NCBI RefSeq assembly: GCF_000265205.3
Contig: NC_018000.1
Span: 682,001 to 746,000 of the forward strand
Reading direction: 5' to 3'
Source of the DNA: Sinorhizobium fredii USDA 257
GTDB taxonomy: Bacteria; Pseudomonadota; Alphaproteobacteria; Rhizobiales; Rhizobiaceae
Length of the DNA stretch: 64,000 nt
Below the pieces are notes generated by a model. The model was not told where the DNA came from and did no database searches. It saw only the letters and a program-made list of their open reading frames with translations. The translations under genes and the position numbers were made by a program. Position 1 is the stretch's first letter, and the number at the start of each line of letters is the position of its first letter. Shown piece by piece: positions 37,586 to 47,374 of this stretch.

Positions 37586-38064
37586 TGGAGGAGGTGCTGA
37601 CCTGGATCGGGACGCTGCCCTTCGCTCTGGCGATACGGCGCTCCGCGAACCTCTACATCTTCGTCAATGCCTCCCATATCCTGTCGATCGGGATCATCGT
37701 CGGCGCGATCCTGCCGCTCGACCTGAGGCTTGTCGGCCTCATCCGGACGGTTCCGGTCGAGGTGGTCGGGCCGTTCCTGTCGCGCGCCGCGGCCGCCGGC
37801 GTGGCGCTGGCGGTCGCCACCGGTTTCTGCCTCTTCAGTGTCAATCCGGTTGAATATGCCGGCAATGCCGCGTTCCTGACCAAGATGACGCTGCTCGTCC
37901 TCGGCGTCGCCAACGCGGCTTTATTGCACCTGGCGCCGCAGTGGCGCACCGCCGTCAAAGGCGGCCCGATCTCTTTAAGGGTCCGCCTTTCAGCATGGCT
38001 TTCGCTGATGATCTGGACCGGTGCCGTCATCGCCGGCCGATGGATCGGCTTCCTGCTCGAGTAA
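37585..38064 (+). CDS. DUF6644-like integral membrane protein
   Basis: 159 residues, about four transmembrane helices (NASHILSIGIIVGAILPLDL, AAAAGVALAVATGFCLFSV, LTKMTLLVLGVANAALLHLA, LSLMIWTGAVIAGRWIGFL). It is translationally coupled to the DUF6152-type exported protein. The pair may form a membrane/periplasmic unit, possibly metal or redox related because of the His-rich partner (inference). It is convergent with betA, 2 nt between stops. Confidence 0.82.
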   Translation: MEEVLTWIGTLPFALAIRRSANLYIFVNASHILSIGIIVGAILPLDLRLVGLIRTVPVEVVGPFLSRAAAAGVALAVATGFCLFSVNPVEYAGNAAFLTKMTLLVLGVANAALLHLAPQWRTAVKGGPISLRVRLSAWLSLMIWTGAVIAGRWIGFLLE

Positions 38065-38066
38065 TC

Positions 38067-39716
38067 TTACCGATCGCTGATCGCCCAGCGCGGGTTGATC
38101 CAGGGCTCCTGGTTGGAGCGGGCGAGCGGCTGCTTGCCGAGGATATGGTCCGCGGCCTTCTCGCCGGTCATGATCGAGGGCCCGTTGAGATTGCCATAGG
38201 TGACATGCGGGAAGATCGAGGAGTCGGCAACACGCAAGCCGTCGACGCCGATCACCCGCGTCTCCGGATCGACGACGGCCGTCGGATCGTCCTTCGAGCC
38301 CATCTTGCAGGTGCCGCACGGGTGATAGGCGCTCTCCAGGTGCTCGCGCAGGAAGGCGTCGATCTCCTCGTCCGTCTGTACCTTCTCGCCGGGCTGGATT
38401 TCAGGGCCGCGATATTGATCGAAGGCCTTCTGGTTGAAGATTTCGCGCGTCAGGCGTACGCAATGGCGGAACTTCTCCCAATCCTCCGGATGGCTCATAT
38501 AGTTGAAGCGGATCACCGGATCGGCCTTCGGGTCGGAGGCGCGCAGCGTGACGCTGCCGCGCGACTTCGACAGGTTGTAGCCGACATGCACCTGGAAGCC
38601 GTGCGTATTCGCCGCCGCCTTGCCGTCATAGCGGATCGCCACCGGCAGGAAGTGGTACTGGATGTCGGGCTGCTTGACGCCGGCCGCCGAGCGCAGGAAC
38701 GCGCAGGCCTCGAACTGGTTGGAAATGCCCAGGCCGGACTTGAAGAACAACCACTGCGCGCCCGCCACCCCCTGCCAGAACCATGGCAGCCAGGAATAGA
38801 GCGAGACCGGCTTGGTGCTCACCTGCTGGAAATAGAACTCCATGTGGTCCTGCAGGTTTTGGCCGACTCCCGGGCGATCCGCCTTAACGTCGATCCCCAT
38901 TTCCTTGAGGTGCGAGGCCGGACCGATGCCGGAGAGCATCAACAATTTCGGTGAATTGAAGGAGGAGGCCGAGACGATCACCTCGCGGTTCGCCTTCACC
39001 ACCTCGATGCGGCCGCCGCGCTCGATCTCGACGCCGGTCGCCCGGCCGTTTTTGATGACGATCTTGCGGGCGAAGCAGCGGATGAGCTCGACATTCGGCC
39101 GTTTCAGTGCCGGCTTCAGATAGGCGGAGGCGGCCGACCAGCGACGACCGCGCCAGGTCGTCTGCTCCATGAGCCCGAAGCCTTCCTGCTTGGAGCCGTT
39201 GTAATCGTCGGTCATTTCGAAGCCGGCCTGCTTGCCGGCTTCGACGAAAGCGTGGAAGAGCGGGTTCTTGACCGGGCCGCGCTGGACATGCAGCGGCCCA
39301 TTGGCGCCGCGCCAGCCGTCTTCGCCGCCATGCGAATGCTCCAGTCGCTTGAAATAGGGAAGGACGTCGGCATAGGCCCAGCCTTTTGCCCCGAGATCCT
39401 CCCAGCGGTCGAAATCCTCCGCGTGGCCACGCACGTAGACCATGCCGTTGATCGACGAGGAGCCGCCGATCACCTTGCCGCGCGGCGCGGTGATGCGCCG
39501 GTTGTTGAGGTGTGGCTCCGGCTCGGAGAGATAGCCCCAATTGTAGCGGTTCATGCTCATCGGCCAGGCGAGTGCCGCGGGCATCTGGATGAACGGGCCG
39601 AAATCCGAGCCGCCGAACTCCAGAACGATGACCGAATGCTTGCCGTCCTCCGACAGGCGATAGGCAAGCGCCGAGCCTGCCGAACCGGAACCGATGATGA
39701 CGAAATCTGCCTGCAT
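38067..39716 (-). CDS. betA: Choline dehydrogenase
   Basis: FAD-dependent GMC oxidoreductase oxidising choline to betaine aldehyde (and further to betaine), membrane-associated. 549 residues from the ATG at 39716. The N-terminal Rossmann motif is [20 protein letters not shown] signatures [18 protein letters not shown] and [15 protein letters not shown] are present; the C-terminal catalytic His region is [13 protein letters not shown]. Last gene of betICBA. A REP-like palindrome separates it from betB, so its expression may differ from the upstream genes. Confidence 0.96.
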   Translation of the reverse strand: MQADFVIIGSGSAGSALAYRLSEDGKHSVIVLEFGGSDFGPFIQMPAALAWPMSMNRYNWGYLSEPEPHLNNRRITAPRGKVIGGSSSINGMVYVRGHAEDFDRWEDLGAKGWAYADVLPYFKRLEHSHGGEDGWRGANGPLHVQRGPVKNPLFHAFVEAGKQAGFEMTDDYNGSKQEGFGLMEQTTWRGRRWSAASAYLKPALKRPNVELIRCFARKIVIKNGRATGVEIERGGRIEVVKANREVIVSASSFNSPKLLMLSGIGPASHLKEMGIDVKADRPGVGQNLQDHMEFYFQQVSTKPVSLYSWLPWFWQGVAGAQWLFFKSGLGISNQFEACAFLRSAAGVKQPDIQYHFLPVAIRYDGKAAANTHGFQVHVGYNLSKSRGSVTLRASDPKADPVIRFNYMSHPEDWEKFRHCVRLTREIFNQKAFDQYRGPEIQPGEKVQTDEEIDAFLREHLESAYHPCGTCKMGSKDDPTAVVDPETRVIGVDGLRVADSSIFPHVTYGNLNGPSIMTGEKAADHILGKQPLARSNQEPWINPRWAISDR

Positions 39717-39742
39717 GTGTGTGGTCTTTCTTCTGCGTAGCT

Positions 39743-39812
39743 GCCCCCTCATCCGGCTGCCGCCAGCTTCTCCGGGTTTCACTCCCTTGTGGAGAGGGGT
39801 TGGGGAGGGGGC
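39743..39812. repeat. REP-like palindromic element between betB and betA
   Basis: GCCCCCTC (39743) and GAGGGGGC (39805) are perfect arms enclosing an imperfect hairpin with inner CTCC/GGAG pairing, about 70 nt in total. It belongs to the C-rich intergenic palindromes common in Rhizobiaceae and lies inside an operon. Confidence 0.7.
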
Positions 39813-39817
39813 TTTCC

Positions 39818-41281
39818 CTAGTACGGCGCCTCTACCTTCCCCATGCCGACATAGACGGTCTTGAGCTCGGTATAATGATTGAGCGCCGCGACCGAATTTT
39901 CCCGCCCGAAACCGGACTGCTTCGAGCCGCCGAAGGGGATTTCCACGGGTGCCAGATTGTAGGCGTTGATCCACAGCGTGCCGGCTTCGAGCCGATCGGC
40001 GACCCGGTGTGCGCGGCTCAGATCGGCGGTGAAGACGCCGGCGGACAGACCGAATTCCGTCGCGTTGGCCCGGGCGACGACCTCCGCCTCGTCGTCGAAG
40101 TCGAGCACGCACATGACAGGCCCGAAGATTTCCTCCCGCGCGATCGTCATCTCGTCGGTAACGTCAGCGAAGACGGTCGGCTGGATATAGGTGCCCTCGC
40201 TGTTGACGGCGTTCGGGATGCCGCCGCCGGTGATCAGCCGCGCACCTTCCGCCTTGCCCTTCTCGACATAGGACAGGACCTTGTCTCGCTGCGCCTTCGA
40301 GACCATCGGCCCTAGCTGCGTCGCCTCGTCCATGGGGTCGCCGATGACGATCGCTTCGGTGCGCTGCTTGAGGCGCGCCAGGAAATCTTCCTTCACCTTC
40401 CGCTGCACGAAGACACGGGTGCCGTTCGAGCAGACCTGGCCGGTCGAATAGAAATTGCCGAGCATGGCGCCGCCGATGGCGCTTTCGAGATCGGCGTCGT
40501 CGAAGACGATCAGCGGCGACTTGCCGCCGAGCTCCATGGTCACGTGGCGCAGCCCGGCCGCAGCCGCCTCGTAGACCTTGCGGCCGGTCGGGACCGAGCC
40601 GGTGAGCGAGACCTTGGCGACATCGGGATGGTTGACGAGGAGAGGGCCGGTCGAGCGGTCGCCCTGGATGACGTTATAGAGTCCCTTAGGAAGGCCGGCT
40701 TCAATCAGGATCTCGGCGATCTTCAGCGCTCCGAGCGGCGTGTTTTCGGACGGTTTGAAGACCATGGCATTGCCCGCCACCAGCGCCGGCGCGCCCTTCC
40801 AGCAGGCGATCTGTTGCGGGTAGTTCCAGGCGCCGATGCCCACGCAGACGCCGAGCGGCACCCGCTTCGTATAGGCAAAATCGCCCCCCAGCGGGATATA
40901 GTCGCCATTGAGCGCCGCTGCCGCGACGCCGCCGAAGAACTCGAAACTGTCGGCGCCGGAGGTCGGGTCGGCGACGATCGTCTCCTGGATCGGCTTGCCG
41001 GTATCGAGCGTCTCGAGTTCGGAAAGCTCGCGGTTACGCTCGCGCATGATCTCGGCTGCGCGCTTCAGGATACGGCCGCGCGCCGTCGGGCTCATCGCCG
41101 CCCATTCCGGTTGCGCCCGCTTGGCGGCGGCGATGGCGCGTTCGACGATCGCTGGCGTTGCCGCATGCAGCCGGGCAATCACCTCGCCGGTCGCCGGATA
41201 GATGCTCTCGATCAGCGTGCCGGCCGTGTCCTCGACATATTCGCCGTCGATGAAGTGCGAGGCTTGCGGTTGGGCTTTCAT
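39818..41281 (-). CDS. betB: Betaine aldehyde dehydrogenase
   Basis: NAD(P)+-dependent oxidation of betaine aldehyde to glycine betaine, the osmoprotectant. 487 residues. ALDH motifs: active-site Glu in [16 protein letters not shown], catalytic Cys in [15 protein letters not shown], cofactor-binding [14 protein letters not shown], and the C-terminal [16 protein letters not shown]. It lies 1 nt after betC and forms the third gene of betICBA. Confidence 0.97.
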   Translation of the reverse strand: MKAQPQASHFIDGEYVEDTAGTLIESIYPATGEVIARLHAATPAIVERAIAAAKRAQPEWAAMSPTARGRILKRAAEIMRERNRELSELETLDTGKPIQETIVADPTSGADSFEFFGGVAAAALNGDYIPLGGDFAYTKRVPLGVCVGIGAWNYPQQIACWKGAPALVAGNAMVFKPSENTPLGALKIAEILIEAGLPKGLYNVIQGDRSTGPLLVNHPDVAKVSLTGSVPTGRKVYEAAAAGLRHVTMELGGKSPLIVFDDADLESAIGGAMLGNFYSTGQVCSNGTRVFVQRKVKEDFLARLKQRTEAIVIGDPMDEATQLGPMVSKAQRDKVLSYVEKGKAEGARLITGGGIPNAVNSEGTYIQPTVFADVTDEMTIAREEIFGPVMCVLDFDDEAEVVARANATEFGLSAGVFTADLSRAHRVADRLEAGTLWINAYNLAPVEIPFGGSKQSGFGRENSVAALNHYTELKTVYVGMGKVEAPY

Positions 41282-41282
41282 C

Positions 41283-42818
41283 TCATTCTCCTCGCGGATA
41301 GCGTTTGGATTCCTCGAGATTGTCGAGGTTCATGTGGTTGCGCATGTAGCGCTCGGAGGCCTTTTGCAGCGGCTGGTGGTCCCAGGGATAATAGGCGCCG
41401 TTGCGGAGCGCCTCGTAGACTACCCAGCGCCGCGCCTGGCTTTCCCGCACCGCGGCGTCGAAGGCCTCCATGTCCCAGTGCGCGGCGCGCATGTCACGGA
41501 AGGCGGTGAGCGTGGCGAGGTCGACAGGCCCGCGCGGATTTTCCGCAAGATTGGTCAGTTCCAGCGGATCGTCCTCGAGGTCGTAGAGCTGGTCCGGATC
41601 GAGCGCGCAGTGGACAAATTTCCACTTGCCTTCGCGGATGGCGACGAGCGGTGCATAGGACGCCTCGGCCGCATATTCCATCAGCACCGGCTCCGTGCGC
41701 TCCGCACCGTTGATCATCGGCAGAAGGCTGACGCCGTCCGTCCAGGGTTGAACCTCGTCCATCGAAATGCCGGCGAGATCGGCAAGCGTCGGCGTCACGT
41801 CGAGATTCGATGTCGGCGTCAGCTGCAGGCCGGGTGCGACCCCGGGCCCGGCGATCATTAGCGGCACGCGCGCCGAGCCTTCGAAGAAGTTCATCTTGAA
41901 CCACAGGCCACGCTCGCCGAGCATGTCGCCGTGGTCGGAGCAGAAGAGAATGAGCGTATTGTCGAGCATCCTCGTCCGGGTAAGCGTATCGACGAGCTCG
42001 CCGACCTTCTCGTCGAGATAGGAGATATTGGCGAAATAGGCGCGGCGCGACTGGCGGATGTTTTCTTCCGTCAATTTGAAGTTCTTGTAGTCGCAGGAGA
42101 GCATGATGCGCTGCGAATGCGGATCCTGACGGTCGAAGGGGAGGGCGCCCACTTCAGGCAGCAAATGTTCGCAATCCTCATAAAGGTCCCAGAATTTCCG
42201 CCGGGCCACATAGGGATCGTGCGGATGGGTGAAGGAGACCGTGAGGCACCAGGGGCGGCGGCCTTCGTCGTCGTTCTCGCGGGAAAGCTGGTAGAGCTTC
42301 TGGTTCGCCAGAAACGCCACCTCGTCGTCATATTCCATCTGATTGGTGATTTCGGCGACACCGGCGCCGGTGACCGAGCCGAGATTGTGGTACCACCAGT
42401 CGATCCGCTCGCCGGGCTTGCGATAGTCCGGCGTCCAGCCGAAGTCGGCCGGGTAGATATCGGTGGTCAAACGCTCTTCGAATCCGTGCAATTGATCCGG
42501 CCCGACGAAGTGCATCTTGCCGGAGAGCGCGGTGTAATAGCCGGCGCGCCGCAGGTGATGCGCATAGGTCGGGATCGACGACTGGTATTCCGCGGCATTG
42601 TCGTAGACGCGGGTGCGGCTCGGCAACTGCCCGGCCATGAAGGACGCGCGGGCGGGAGCGCAGAGTGGCGAGGACGTATAGTTGTTGCGGAAGCGCGCCG
42701 ACCGGCCCGCAAGCGCCTTGAGGTTGGGCGCATGCAGGAAGTCGGCGGGGCCATCGGGAAAGAGCTTCCCGTTCAGCTGGTCCACCATGATGATCAGGAT
42801 ATTGGGTTTGGCGGTCAT
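41283..42818 (-). CDS. betC: Choline-sulfatase
   Basis: Hydrolyses choline-O-sulfate to choline and sulfate, feeding the betAB pathway. 511 residues from the ATG at 42818. The formylglycine site is Cys53 in [15 protein letters not shown] (C-x-P-x-R), and the metal-binding start [12 protein letters not shown] and the [16 protein letters not shown] motif are intact. A choline sulfatase gene inside the bet operon is characteristic of Sinorhizobium. The start overlaps the betI stop (ATGA). Confidence 0.97.
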   Translation of the reverse strand: MTAKPNILIIMVDQLNGKLFPDGPADFLHAPNLKALAGRSARFRNNYTSSPLCAPARASFMAGQLPSRTRVYDNAAEYQSSIPTYAHHLRRAGYYTALSGKMHFVGPDQLHGFEERLTTDIYPADFGWTPDYRKPGERIDWWYHNLGSVTGAGVAEITNQMEYDDEVAFLANQKLYQLSRENDDEGRRPWCLTVSFTHPHDPYVARRKFWDLYEDCEHLLPEVGALPFDRQDPHSQRIMLSCDYKNFKLTEENIRQSRRAYFANISYLDEKVGELVDTLTRTRMLDNTLILFCSDHGDMLGERGLWFKMNFFEGSARVPLMIAGPGVAPGLQLTPTSNLDVTPTLADLAGISMDEVQPWTDGVSLLPMINGAERTEPVLMEYAAEASYAPLVAIREGKWKFVHCALDPDQLYDLEDDPLELTNLAENPRGPVDLATLTAFRDMRAAHWDMEAFDAAVRESQARRWVVYEALRNGAYYPWDHQPLQKASERYMRNHMNLDNLEESKRYPRGE

Positions 42819-43417
42819 GGTGCCCGTCCTTGGCGGCAAAGCTGGTTGAGATGGGTGGTCAAATAGTCTTCCGTCAGCGCGATCGACGCCTCGATGCTGA
42901 TCGGTGCCGATTTCAGACTTTGCCGTATGTAAAGCCCGTCGATCATCGCAGCCGCGCCCTCAGCGAGGCGTTCCGCGTCATCGGGCGGGCAGAGCGCCCT
43001 GAGGTTGGCGAGCAGATTGGAGCGCAGCCGCCGCGCATAGACGACAAGCAGGCGCCGAACGTCCTCGGAGCGCTGCGCTTCCGAATAGAAGGCGAGCCAG
43101 GCGGCGACGGTCTCCGGCGCGAACTGGTCGGCCCGGAAGCTGACGCGGATCAACGCGCTCACCTTTTCCCGCGGCGTCGGAGCGGCTTTCAGTGCAGCGA
43201 CGGCATCGCGGCGCAATTGCCCGAGCAGGCTGCGGATCGTCGCGATCAGCAATTGCTCCTTGCTGCCGAAGTAATGGTGCGCGAGCGCCGCCGAGACGCC
43301 GGCCGTCCGGGCGATTTCGGACATGGTGACGGCGAGCGTCCCCTGGTCGCCGATCACCCGCAGCGCCGCGTCCACCAGCGCCTTGCGACGCACCGGCTCC
43401 ATTCCGACTTTCGGCAT
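42815..43417 (-). CDS. betI: TetR-family choline-responsive repressor BetI
   Basis: 200 residues. The N-terminal helix-turn-helix is TMSEIARTAGVSAALAHHYFGSKEQLL; the C-terminal ligand domain contains FRADQFAPETVAAWLAFYSEA, typical of BetI. It represses the bet operon, with choline as inducer. The ATG at 43417 begins the conserved PKVGMEPVRRKALVDAAL. A perfect 20-bp palindrome lies 32 nt upstream and is the probable self-operator. First gene of betICBA. Confidence 0.96.
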   Translation of the reverse strand: MPKVGMEPVRRKALVDAALRVIGDQGTLAVTMSEIARTAGVSAALAHHYFGSKEQLLIATIRSLLGQLRRDAVAALKAAPTPREKVSALIRVSFRADQFAPETVAAWLAFYSEAQRSEDVRRLLVVYARRLRSNLLANLRALCPPDDAERLAEGAAAMIDGLYIRQSLKSAPISIEASIALTEDYLTTHLNQLCRQGRAP

Positions 43418-43449
43418 CTCCGATGCTCCCTTCGAGGGACAGTTTATTT

Positions 43450-43469
43450 TTGATTGATGCATCAATCAA
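43450..43469. promoter_or_regulatory. Probable BetI operator
   Basis: Perfect 20-bp palindrome TTGATTGATGCATCAATCAA, 32 nt upstream of the betI start in an AT-rich promoter region. The sequence is close to operators described for BetI, and position supports autoregulation of the operon. Confidence 0.8.
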
Positions 43470-43565
43470 CAAAAAAGGCAGCGCGCTTTTCCCTTCCTTT
43501 TTGCTTGAAAATCCGGCTCAATCACAAGATAGCGCTTGTGCTCATCGCCAGGACGGGAGGTTGAA

Positions 43566-44114
43566 ATGACCAACACGTTCGATCCCACCGGCAGACAGAC
43601 CGTGGCAGGAAAGTGGGCATGGTTCGTAGCGCTCGGCGTGCTGCTGATCATGGCCGGCGGCGTTGCCTTCGGCAACCTGCTGGTGGCGACGGTCGCCTCC
43701 GTCTATTACGTCGGTCTCATCATGCTGATCGGCGGCCTGCTCAATCTCGCCCAGGCCTATCAGGTCAAGGATTGGGGAGGCTTTCTCTTCTGGGTGCTGA
43801 GTGGCGGCCTCTATGCGGTGGCGGGCCTTTTTGCTTTCATCAATCCGGTGCTCGCTTCGTCGTTCCTGACCATTCTCATGGCGGTCGCGCTGATCGTTGC
43901 CGGCGCCTTCCGGATGTGGGTCGGTTTCAGGCTCAGCCCCCTCGGTGGCTGGGGCTGGATCGTCATCGGTGGGCTGGTGACGCTGCTTGCCGGTCTCGTT
44001 ATCGCCGCCGGCTGGCCCGTCAACAGCCTCTGGATTCTCGGCCTGTTCCTTGCGGTCGATCTCGTTATGCAGGGTCTGGCGCTGATCGCTTTCGGCGTAC
44101 TGGTCAAGAGTTAG
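43566..44114 (+). CDS. HdeD/DUF308 membrane protein
   Basis: 182 residues with about six transmembrane helices (WAWFVALGVLLIMAGGVAFG, SVYYVGLIMLIGGLLNLA, FLFWVLSGGLYAVAGLFAF and so on), the DUF308 repeat architecture of HdeD. In enterics HdeD contributes to acid resistance; the role in rhizobia is not established. The start at 43566 has GGGAGG 5 nt upstream. It is divergent from betI across about 150 nt containing the BetI-type palindrome. Confidence 0.9.
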   Translation: MTNTFDPTGRQTVAGKWAWFVALGVLLIMAGGVAFGNLLVATVASVYYVGLIMLIGGLLNLAQAYQVKDWGGFLFWVLSGGLYAVAGLFAFINPVLASSFLTILMAVALIVAGAFRMWVGFRLSPLGGWGWIVIGGLVTLLAGLVIAAGWPVNSLWILGLFLAVDLVMQGLALIAFGVLVKS

Positions 44115-44245
44115 TCGGCTGCGTAGCAGCAAGGAAGATTTCACCGCAAACCGACCTTCATAAAACTTTCACATACGCGAAAGACTTCGTTGACGCTTGC
44201 CGCCGATGCTGACCCGCGTCCGTATGTCCTATCCTGGAGCCCGGC

Positions 44246-46042
44246 ATGCCCGCCGCCCCTGCAGAAATTCTGTCGCTTCGCCGCTTCGGCGACGACCAGA
44301 TCGTCACGCTCGCCAAGCTGGTCATCGAAAACGCCTTCCAGCCGATCGTTGAGGCGACCACCGGCGCAGTCTTCGGCTATGAGTCGCTGGTGCGCGGCTT
44401 CGAGCGCCTGGGCTTCGCCTCGCCGCTCGAACTCCTCGACAAGGCTGAAAGCGCCGGGCAATTGCTCGCCCTCGAACACCTGATCAACAGCCGCGCCGTT
44501 GCCGGCTTCGCGACGCTTCCGGATTTCGCCGCGCGCACGCTGTTCCTGAATTTCGACTCGCGGCTTGTCGGCGGGGAAGGGGATATTGTCGAGCGGCTCG
44601 TCAATCATCTGAAGCGCGCCAATATCGCTCCGTCGTCGCTTTGCTTCGAACTCTCTGAGCGCTTCGACAGCGGCAAGATGCCGGACTTCTCGGCCCTGGT
44701 CCGGCAATTGCGGCTTGCCGGCTTCAAGCTGGCGATCGATGATTTCGGTGCCGGTTTCAACGGGCTGAAGCTGCTCTGCGATCAGCCGGTCGACTATGTG
44801 AAGATCGACCGGCATTTCATTTCCGGCATCGAGCGGGATCCGCGCAAGCGCCATCTCGTACGCCACGCCGTCAACATGGCGCATGTCCTCGGCACCCGGG
44901 TGATTGCCGAAGGCGTCGAGACGGAAGCGGAGTTCCTCGTTTGCCGCGATCTCGGCTGCGATCTGATGCAGGGCTATTTCATTGCCCGCCCGACGACGCA
45001 CTTGAATGAACTGCAGCCGGTCTATCCGCATCTCGAGCCGGGCGGCGCCCGGCGGCTTTCGTCGACGCTGGACAGTATCTTGATCCGCAAGGAGATTGAA
45101 CAACTGCCGGCGGTCAGGGAAAGCGAAGACCTCGATTCCGCCTTCGATCTCTTCCGGCGCAATCCGCGCCAGGCCTTCTTTCCCGTGTTGAATGCAAACG
45201 ACGAACCGCGCGGCATCCTGCACGAGTACCATGTGAAGGAGATGATCTATCATCCCTTCGGCCGCGATCTTTTGAAGAACCGCATCTATCAGCGTCGCAT
45301 CTCGCACTTCGTCACGCCAACGCCGATCGCCGACCTCGACACGCCGGCCGACGAGATGCTGAAGATCTTTGCCGGCATGGACGGCAGCGATTGCGTCATC
45401 CTGACGGAAAACATGCGCTATGCCGGTGTTCTTTCGGCTTCGTCGCTCCTGAAGATCATCAACGAGAAACAGCTGAAGTTGGCGCAGGAGCAGAACCCAC
45501 TGACCGGCCTGCCGGGCAATCGGGCGATCCGCGACTACGTCCAGCACGCCATCCTCGACGGCGATGAAACACGCTATTTCTGCTATTGCGATTTCGACGA
45601 CTTCAAACCCTTCAACGACACCTATGGCTTTCAGAAGGGCGACCTGGCGATCACCCTGTTCGCCGCGCTCCTGCGGCGCCACTTCATCGGCGAGGAGAAG
45701 TTCCTTGGCCATGTCGGCGGCGACGACTTCTTCGTCGGGGTCGGCGGCCCCACGGAAGCGGATCTTCGCGCCGTCCTGATGCGCCTCATCGATGATTTTC
45801 GCTCGGACGTCCGCCAGCTCTATTCGCCGGAGCACCAGGCGGCGGGACGGATCAGCGGCTATGGTCGTGACGGCGGAGCGAAGGACTTTCCGCTGATGCG
45901 TTGCTCGATCGCGGTCCTGGTGCTTCCGGAGGGCTTCATCCTTTCCGACAGCCAGACGGTGAGCAAGAGGATCGCGGAGATAAAGGCGCGCGCCAAGGCA
46001 AGTGAGACCGGACTCGTGCTGGAACTGGTTGCCCGGGAATAA
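44246..46042 (+). CDS. EAL-CBS-GGDEF protein, c-di-GMP signalling
   Basis: 598 residues, soluble. Order: EAL domain (about 15-255), CBS-like pair (about 275-410) and GGDEF domain (about 425-595). EAL motif I is FGYESLVRG (ESL rather than EAL). Other EAL elements are present: [38 protein letters not shown] and [10 protein letters not shown]. The cyclase motif is GGDDF. Acidic Asp may keep some metal binding, but both deviations leave activity open. CBS domains usually bind adenylates and could regulate the enzyme. It is a single gene with about 130 nt of upstream space. Confidence 0.9.
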   Translation: MPAAPAEILSLRRFGDDQIVTLAKLVIENAFQPIVEATTGAVFGYESLVRGFERLGFASPLELLDKAESAGQLLALEHLINSRAVAGFATLPDFAARTLFLNFDSRLVGGEGDIVERLVNHLKRANIAPSSLCFELSERFDSGKMPDFSALVRQLRLAGFKLAIDDFGAGFNGLKLLCDQPVDYVKIDRHFISGIERDPRKRHLVRHAVNMAHVLGTRVIAEGVETEAEFLVCRDLGCDLMQGYFIARPTTHLNELQPVYPHLEPGGARRLSSTLDSILIRKEIEQLPAVRESEDLDSAFDLFRRNPRQAFFPVLNANDEPRGILHEYHVKEMIYHPFGRDLLKNRIYQRRISHFVTPTPIADLDTPADEMLKIFAGMDGSDCVILTENMRYAGVLSASSLLKIINEKQLKLAQEQNPLTGLPGNRAIRDYVQHAILDGDETRYFCYCDFDDFKPFNDTYGFQKGDLAITLFAALLRRHFIGEEKFLGHVGGDDFFVGVGGPTEADLRAVLMRLIDDFRSDVRQLYSPEHQAAGRISGYGRDGGAKDFPLMRCSIAVLVLPEGFILSDSQTVSKRIAEIKARAKASETGLVLELVARE

Positions 46043-46122
46043 ACGCAGCGAGTGGCGGCTTTCCGGAGCCGCCGGTGGGCTATAGGTATAGACGGCATGC
46101 TCCCTTTGCGAGGATTACCGCC

Positions 46123-47130
46123 ATGACCATCCCGACCGAAATGACCTATGTCGACCTGCCGAGTCCCGGTGGCGCGGAAAACATGGTTCTGGCGCGCGGC
46201 CCCCTGCCGCAGCTTAGGCCCGGCGAGATTATGATCCGCGTCGAGGCCTTCGGCGTCAACCGGCCGGACATTCTGCAGCGCAAGGGCGACTATCCTCCGC
46301 CGCCCGGCGCCAGCCCCATTCTCGGCCTGGAAGTCGCCGGCGAGGTTGTCGACCTCGGCGAGGGGGCGGCGGGTTTCGCGGTCGGCGACAAGGTCTGCGC
46401 GCTTGCCAATGGCGGCGGCTATGCCGAATTTTGCGCGGTGCCCGCGACGCAGGCGCTTGCCTGGCCGCAGGGTTACGACGCGGTCAAGGCTGCCGCCCTG
46501 CCGGAGACCTTCTTCACCGTATGGGCAAATGTCTTCGACATGGCCGGGCTGAAGGCCGGCGAGACCATCCTCGTTCACGGCGGCTCGAGCGGCATCGGCA
46601 CGACCGCGATCCAGCTTGCCAGAGCCTTGGGCGCTGAGGTCTTCGCGACGGCCAGCAGTGCGGCGAAGTGCACGGCCTGCGAGACGCTCGGAGCGAAGCG
46701 GGCGATCAACTACCGCGAGGAGGATTTCAAGGCCGTGGTGCTCGAAGGGACCGGCGGCCGCGGCGTCGATCTCATCTTGGATATGGTAGGCGGACGCTAT
46801 TTCGGCCGCAACCTCGCCTCGCTTGCCAAGGACGGACGCCTGTCGATCATCGGCTTTCTCGGTGGCGCGCGCGTCGAGGATGCCAATATCGCAGCGATCC
46901 TGACGAAGCGGCTGCATGTCATGGGATCCGCCCTGAGACCACGGACGGCCGAGGAGAAGCAGGCGATACGCGACGGACTTGCCGCACGGGTCTGGCCGCT
47001 ACTGGAAGCGGGCGACGTCGCGCCGGTTGTTCACGCCGTTCTGCCGATGGAAGAAATTGTCGATGCACATCGCCTGATGGAAGAGGGCGACCATATCGGC
47101 AAAATCGTGATGCGGATTGTCAGAGATTAG
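46123..47130 (+). CDS. NAD(P)H quinone oxidoreductase, PIG3-type MDR family
   Basis: 335 residues. Zinc-free medium-chain reductase: [33 protein letters not shown], the nucleotide-binding segment [23 protein letters not shown], and [32 protein letters not shown]. Closest in plan to PIG3/QorA-like quinone oxidoreductases. The start at 46123 follows AGGAT at about 8 nt. It is followed by the candidate small transcript 47177-47361. Confidence 0.92.
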   Translation: MTIPTEMTYVDLPSPGGAENMVLARGPLPQLRPGEIMIRVEAFGVNRPDILQRKGDYPPPPGASPILGLEVAGEVVDLGEGAAGFAVGDKVCALANGGGYAEFCAVPATQALAWPQGYDAVKAAALPETFFTVWANVFDMAGLKAGETILVHGGSSGIGTTAIQLARALGAEVFATASSAAKCTACETLGAKRAINYREEDFKAVVLEGTGGRGVDLILDMVGGRYFGRNLASLAKDGRLSIIGFLGGARVEDANIAAILTKRLHVMGSALRPRTAEEKQAIRDGLAARVWPLLEAGDVAPVVHAVLPMEEIVDAHRLMEEGDHIGKIVMRIVRD

Positions 47131-47142
47131 ACGATGGTCGCC

Positions 47143-47170
47143 CTTGTATTGCCGCGGACATGGCCTACGT
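47143..47170 (+). promoter_or_regulatory. Candidate promoter of small transcript
   Basis: CTTGTA (47143-47148), 16-bp spacer, CTACGT (47165-47170); a fair match to rhizobial CTTGAC-N17-CTATAT. Predicted start of transcription near 47177. Confidence 0.45.
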
Positions 47171-47176
47171 TGGAAA

Positions 47177-47361
47177 TATCGGCAACAACAGAAAGGAAGG
47201 TGATCCAATGTCTAATGAGATTTCGGACCTCGTGACAGGCATCGGAGAGGTGAAGGAGTCGAGGCAGCCCTCGGCTTGATCCCCACCTTCCTTGGGCCCG
47301 CCCGGCCCAGCCACTCACAGGGCCAAAACTCATGGAAGGGTCGCTAGCGCGGCCCTTTTCC
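47177..47361 (+). ncRNA. Candidate structured small transcript with anti-Shine-Dalgarno hairpin
   Basis: A promoter-like sequence, about 185 nt of non-conventional sequence and a terminator hairpin (47336-47357, AAGGGTCGC/GCGGCCCTT with one G-T pair, then T) form a complete unit. The SD segment AAGGAAGGTG (47193-47202) is perfectly complementary to CACCTTCCTT (47284-47293). The latter sits in the loop of a CCCA/TGGG hairpin, followed by TGGGCC/GGCCCA. The ends are inferred. It could act as an mRNA with self-regulated translation or as a trans-acting RNA with an exposed anti-SD loop. Confidence 0.45.
47208..47279 (+). CDS. Candidate 23-residue peptide
   Basis: ATG preceded by the strong SD AAGGAAGG (about 7 nt spacing), ending TGA at 47277-47279. 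The peptide is polar and acidic (MSNEISDLVTGIGEVKESRQ, then three more residues), with no membrane segment and no run of one amino acid that would suggest attenuation. It does not resemble a known leader peptide. The case for translation is the SD alone. Confidence 0.4.
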   Translation: MSNEISDLVTGIGEVKESRQPSA

Positions 47362-47374
47362 ATTTCTGGCAAAA

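Noticed and set aside
39717..40112. N-terminal extension of BetA
   Set aside because: It overlaps the betB 3' end in another frame; the FAD-binding start [11 protein letters not shown] at 39716 fits the family.
44141..45835. 564-codon open frame antisense to the EAL-CBS-GGDEF gene
   Set aside because: The sense frame carries clear EAL and GGDEF domains; the antisense frame has no recognisable feature.
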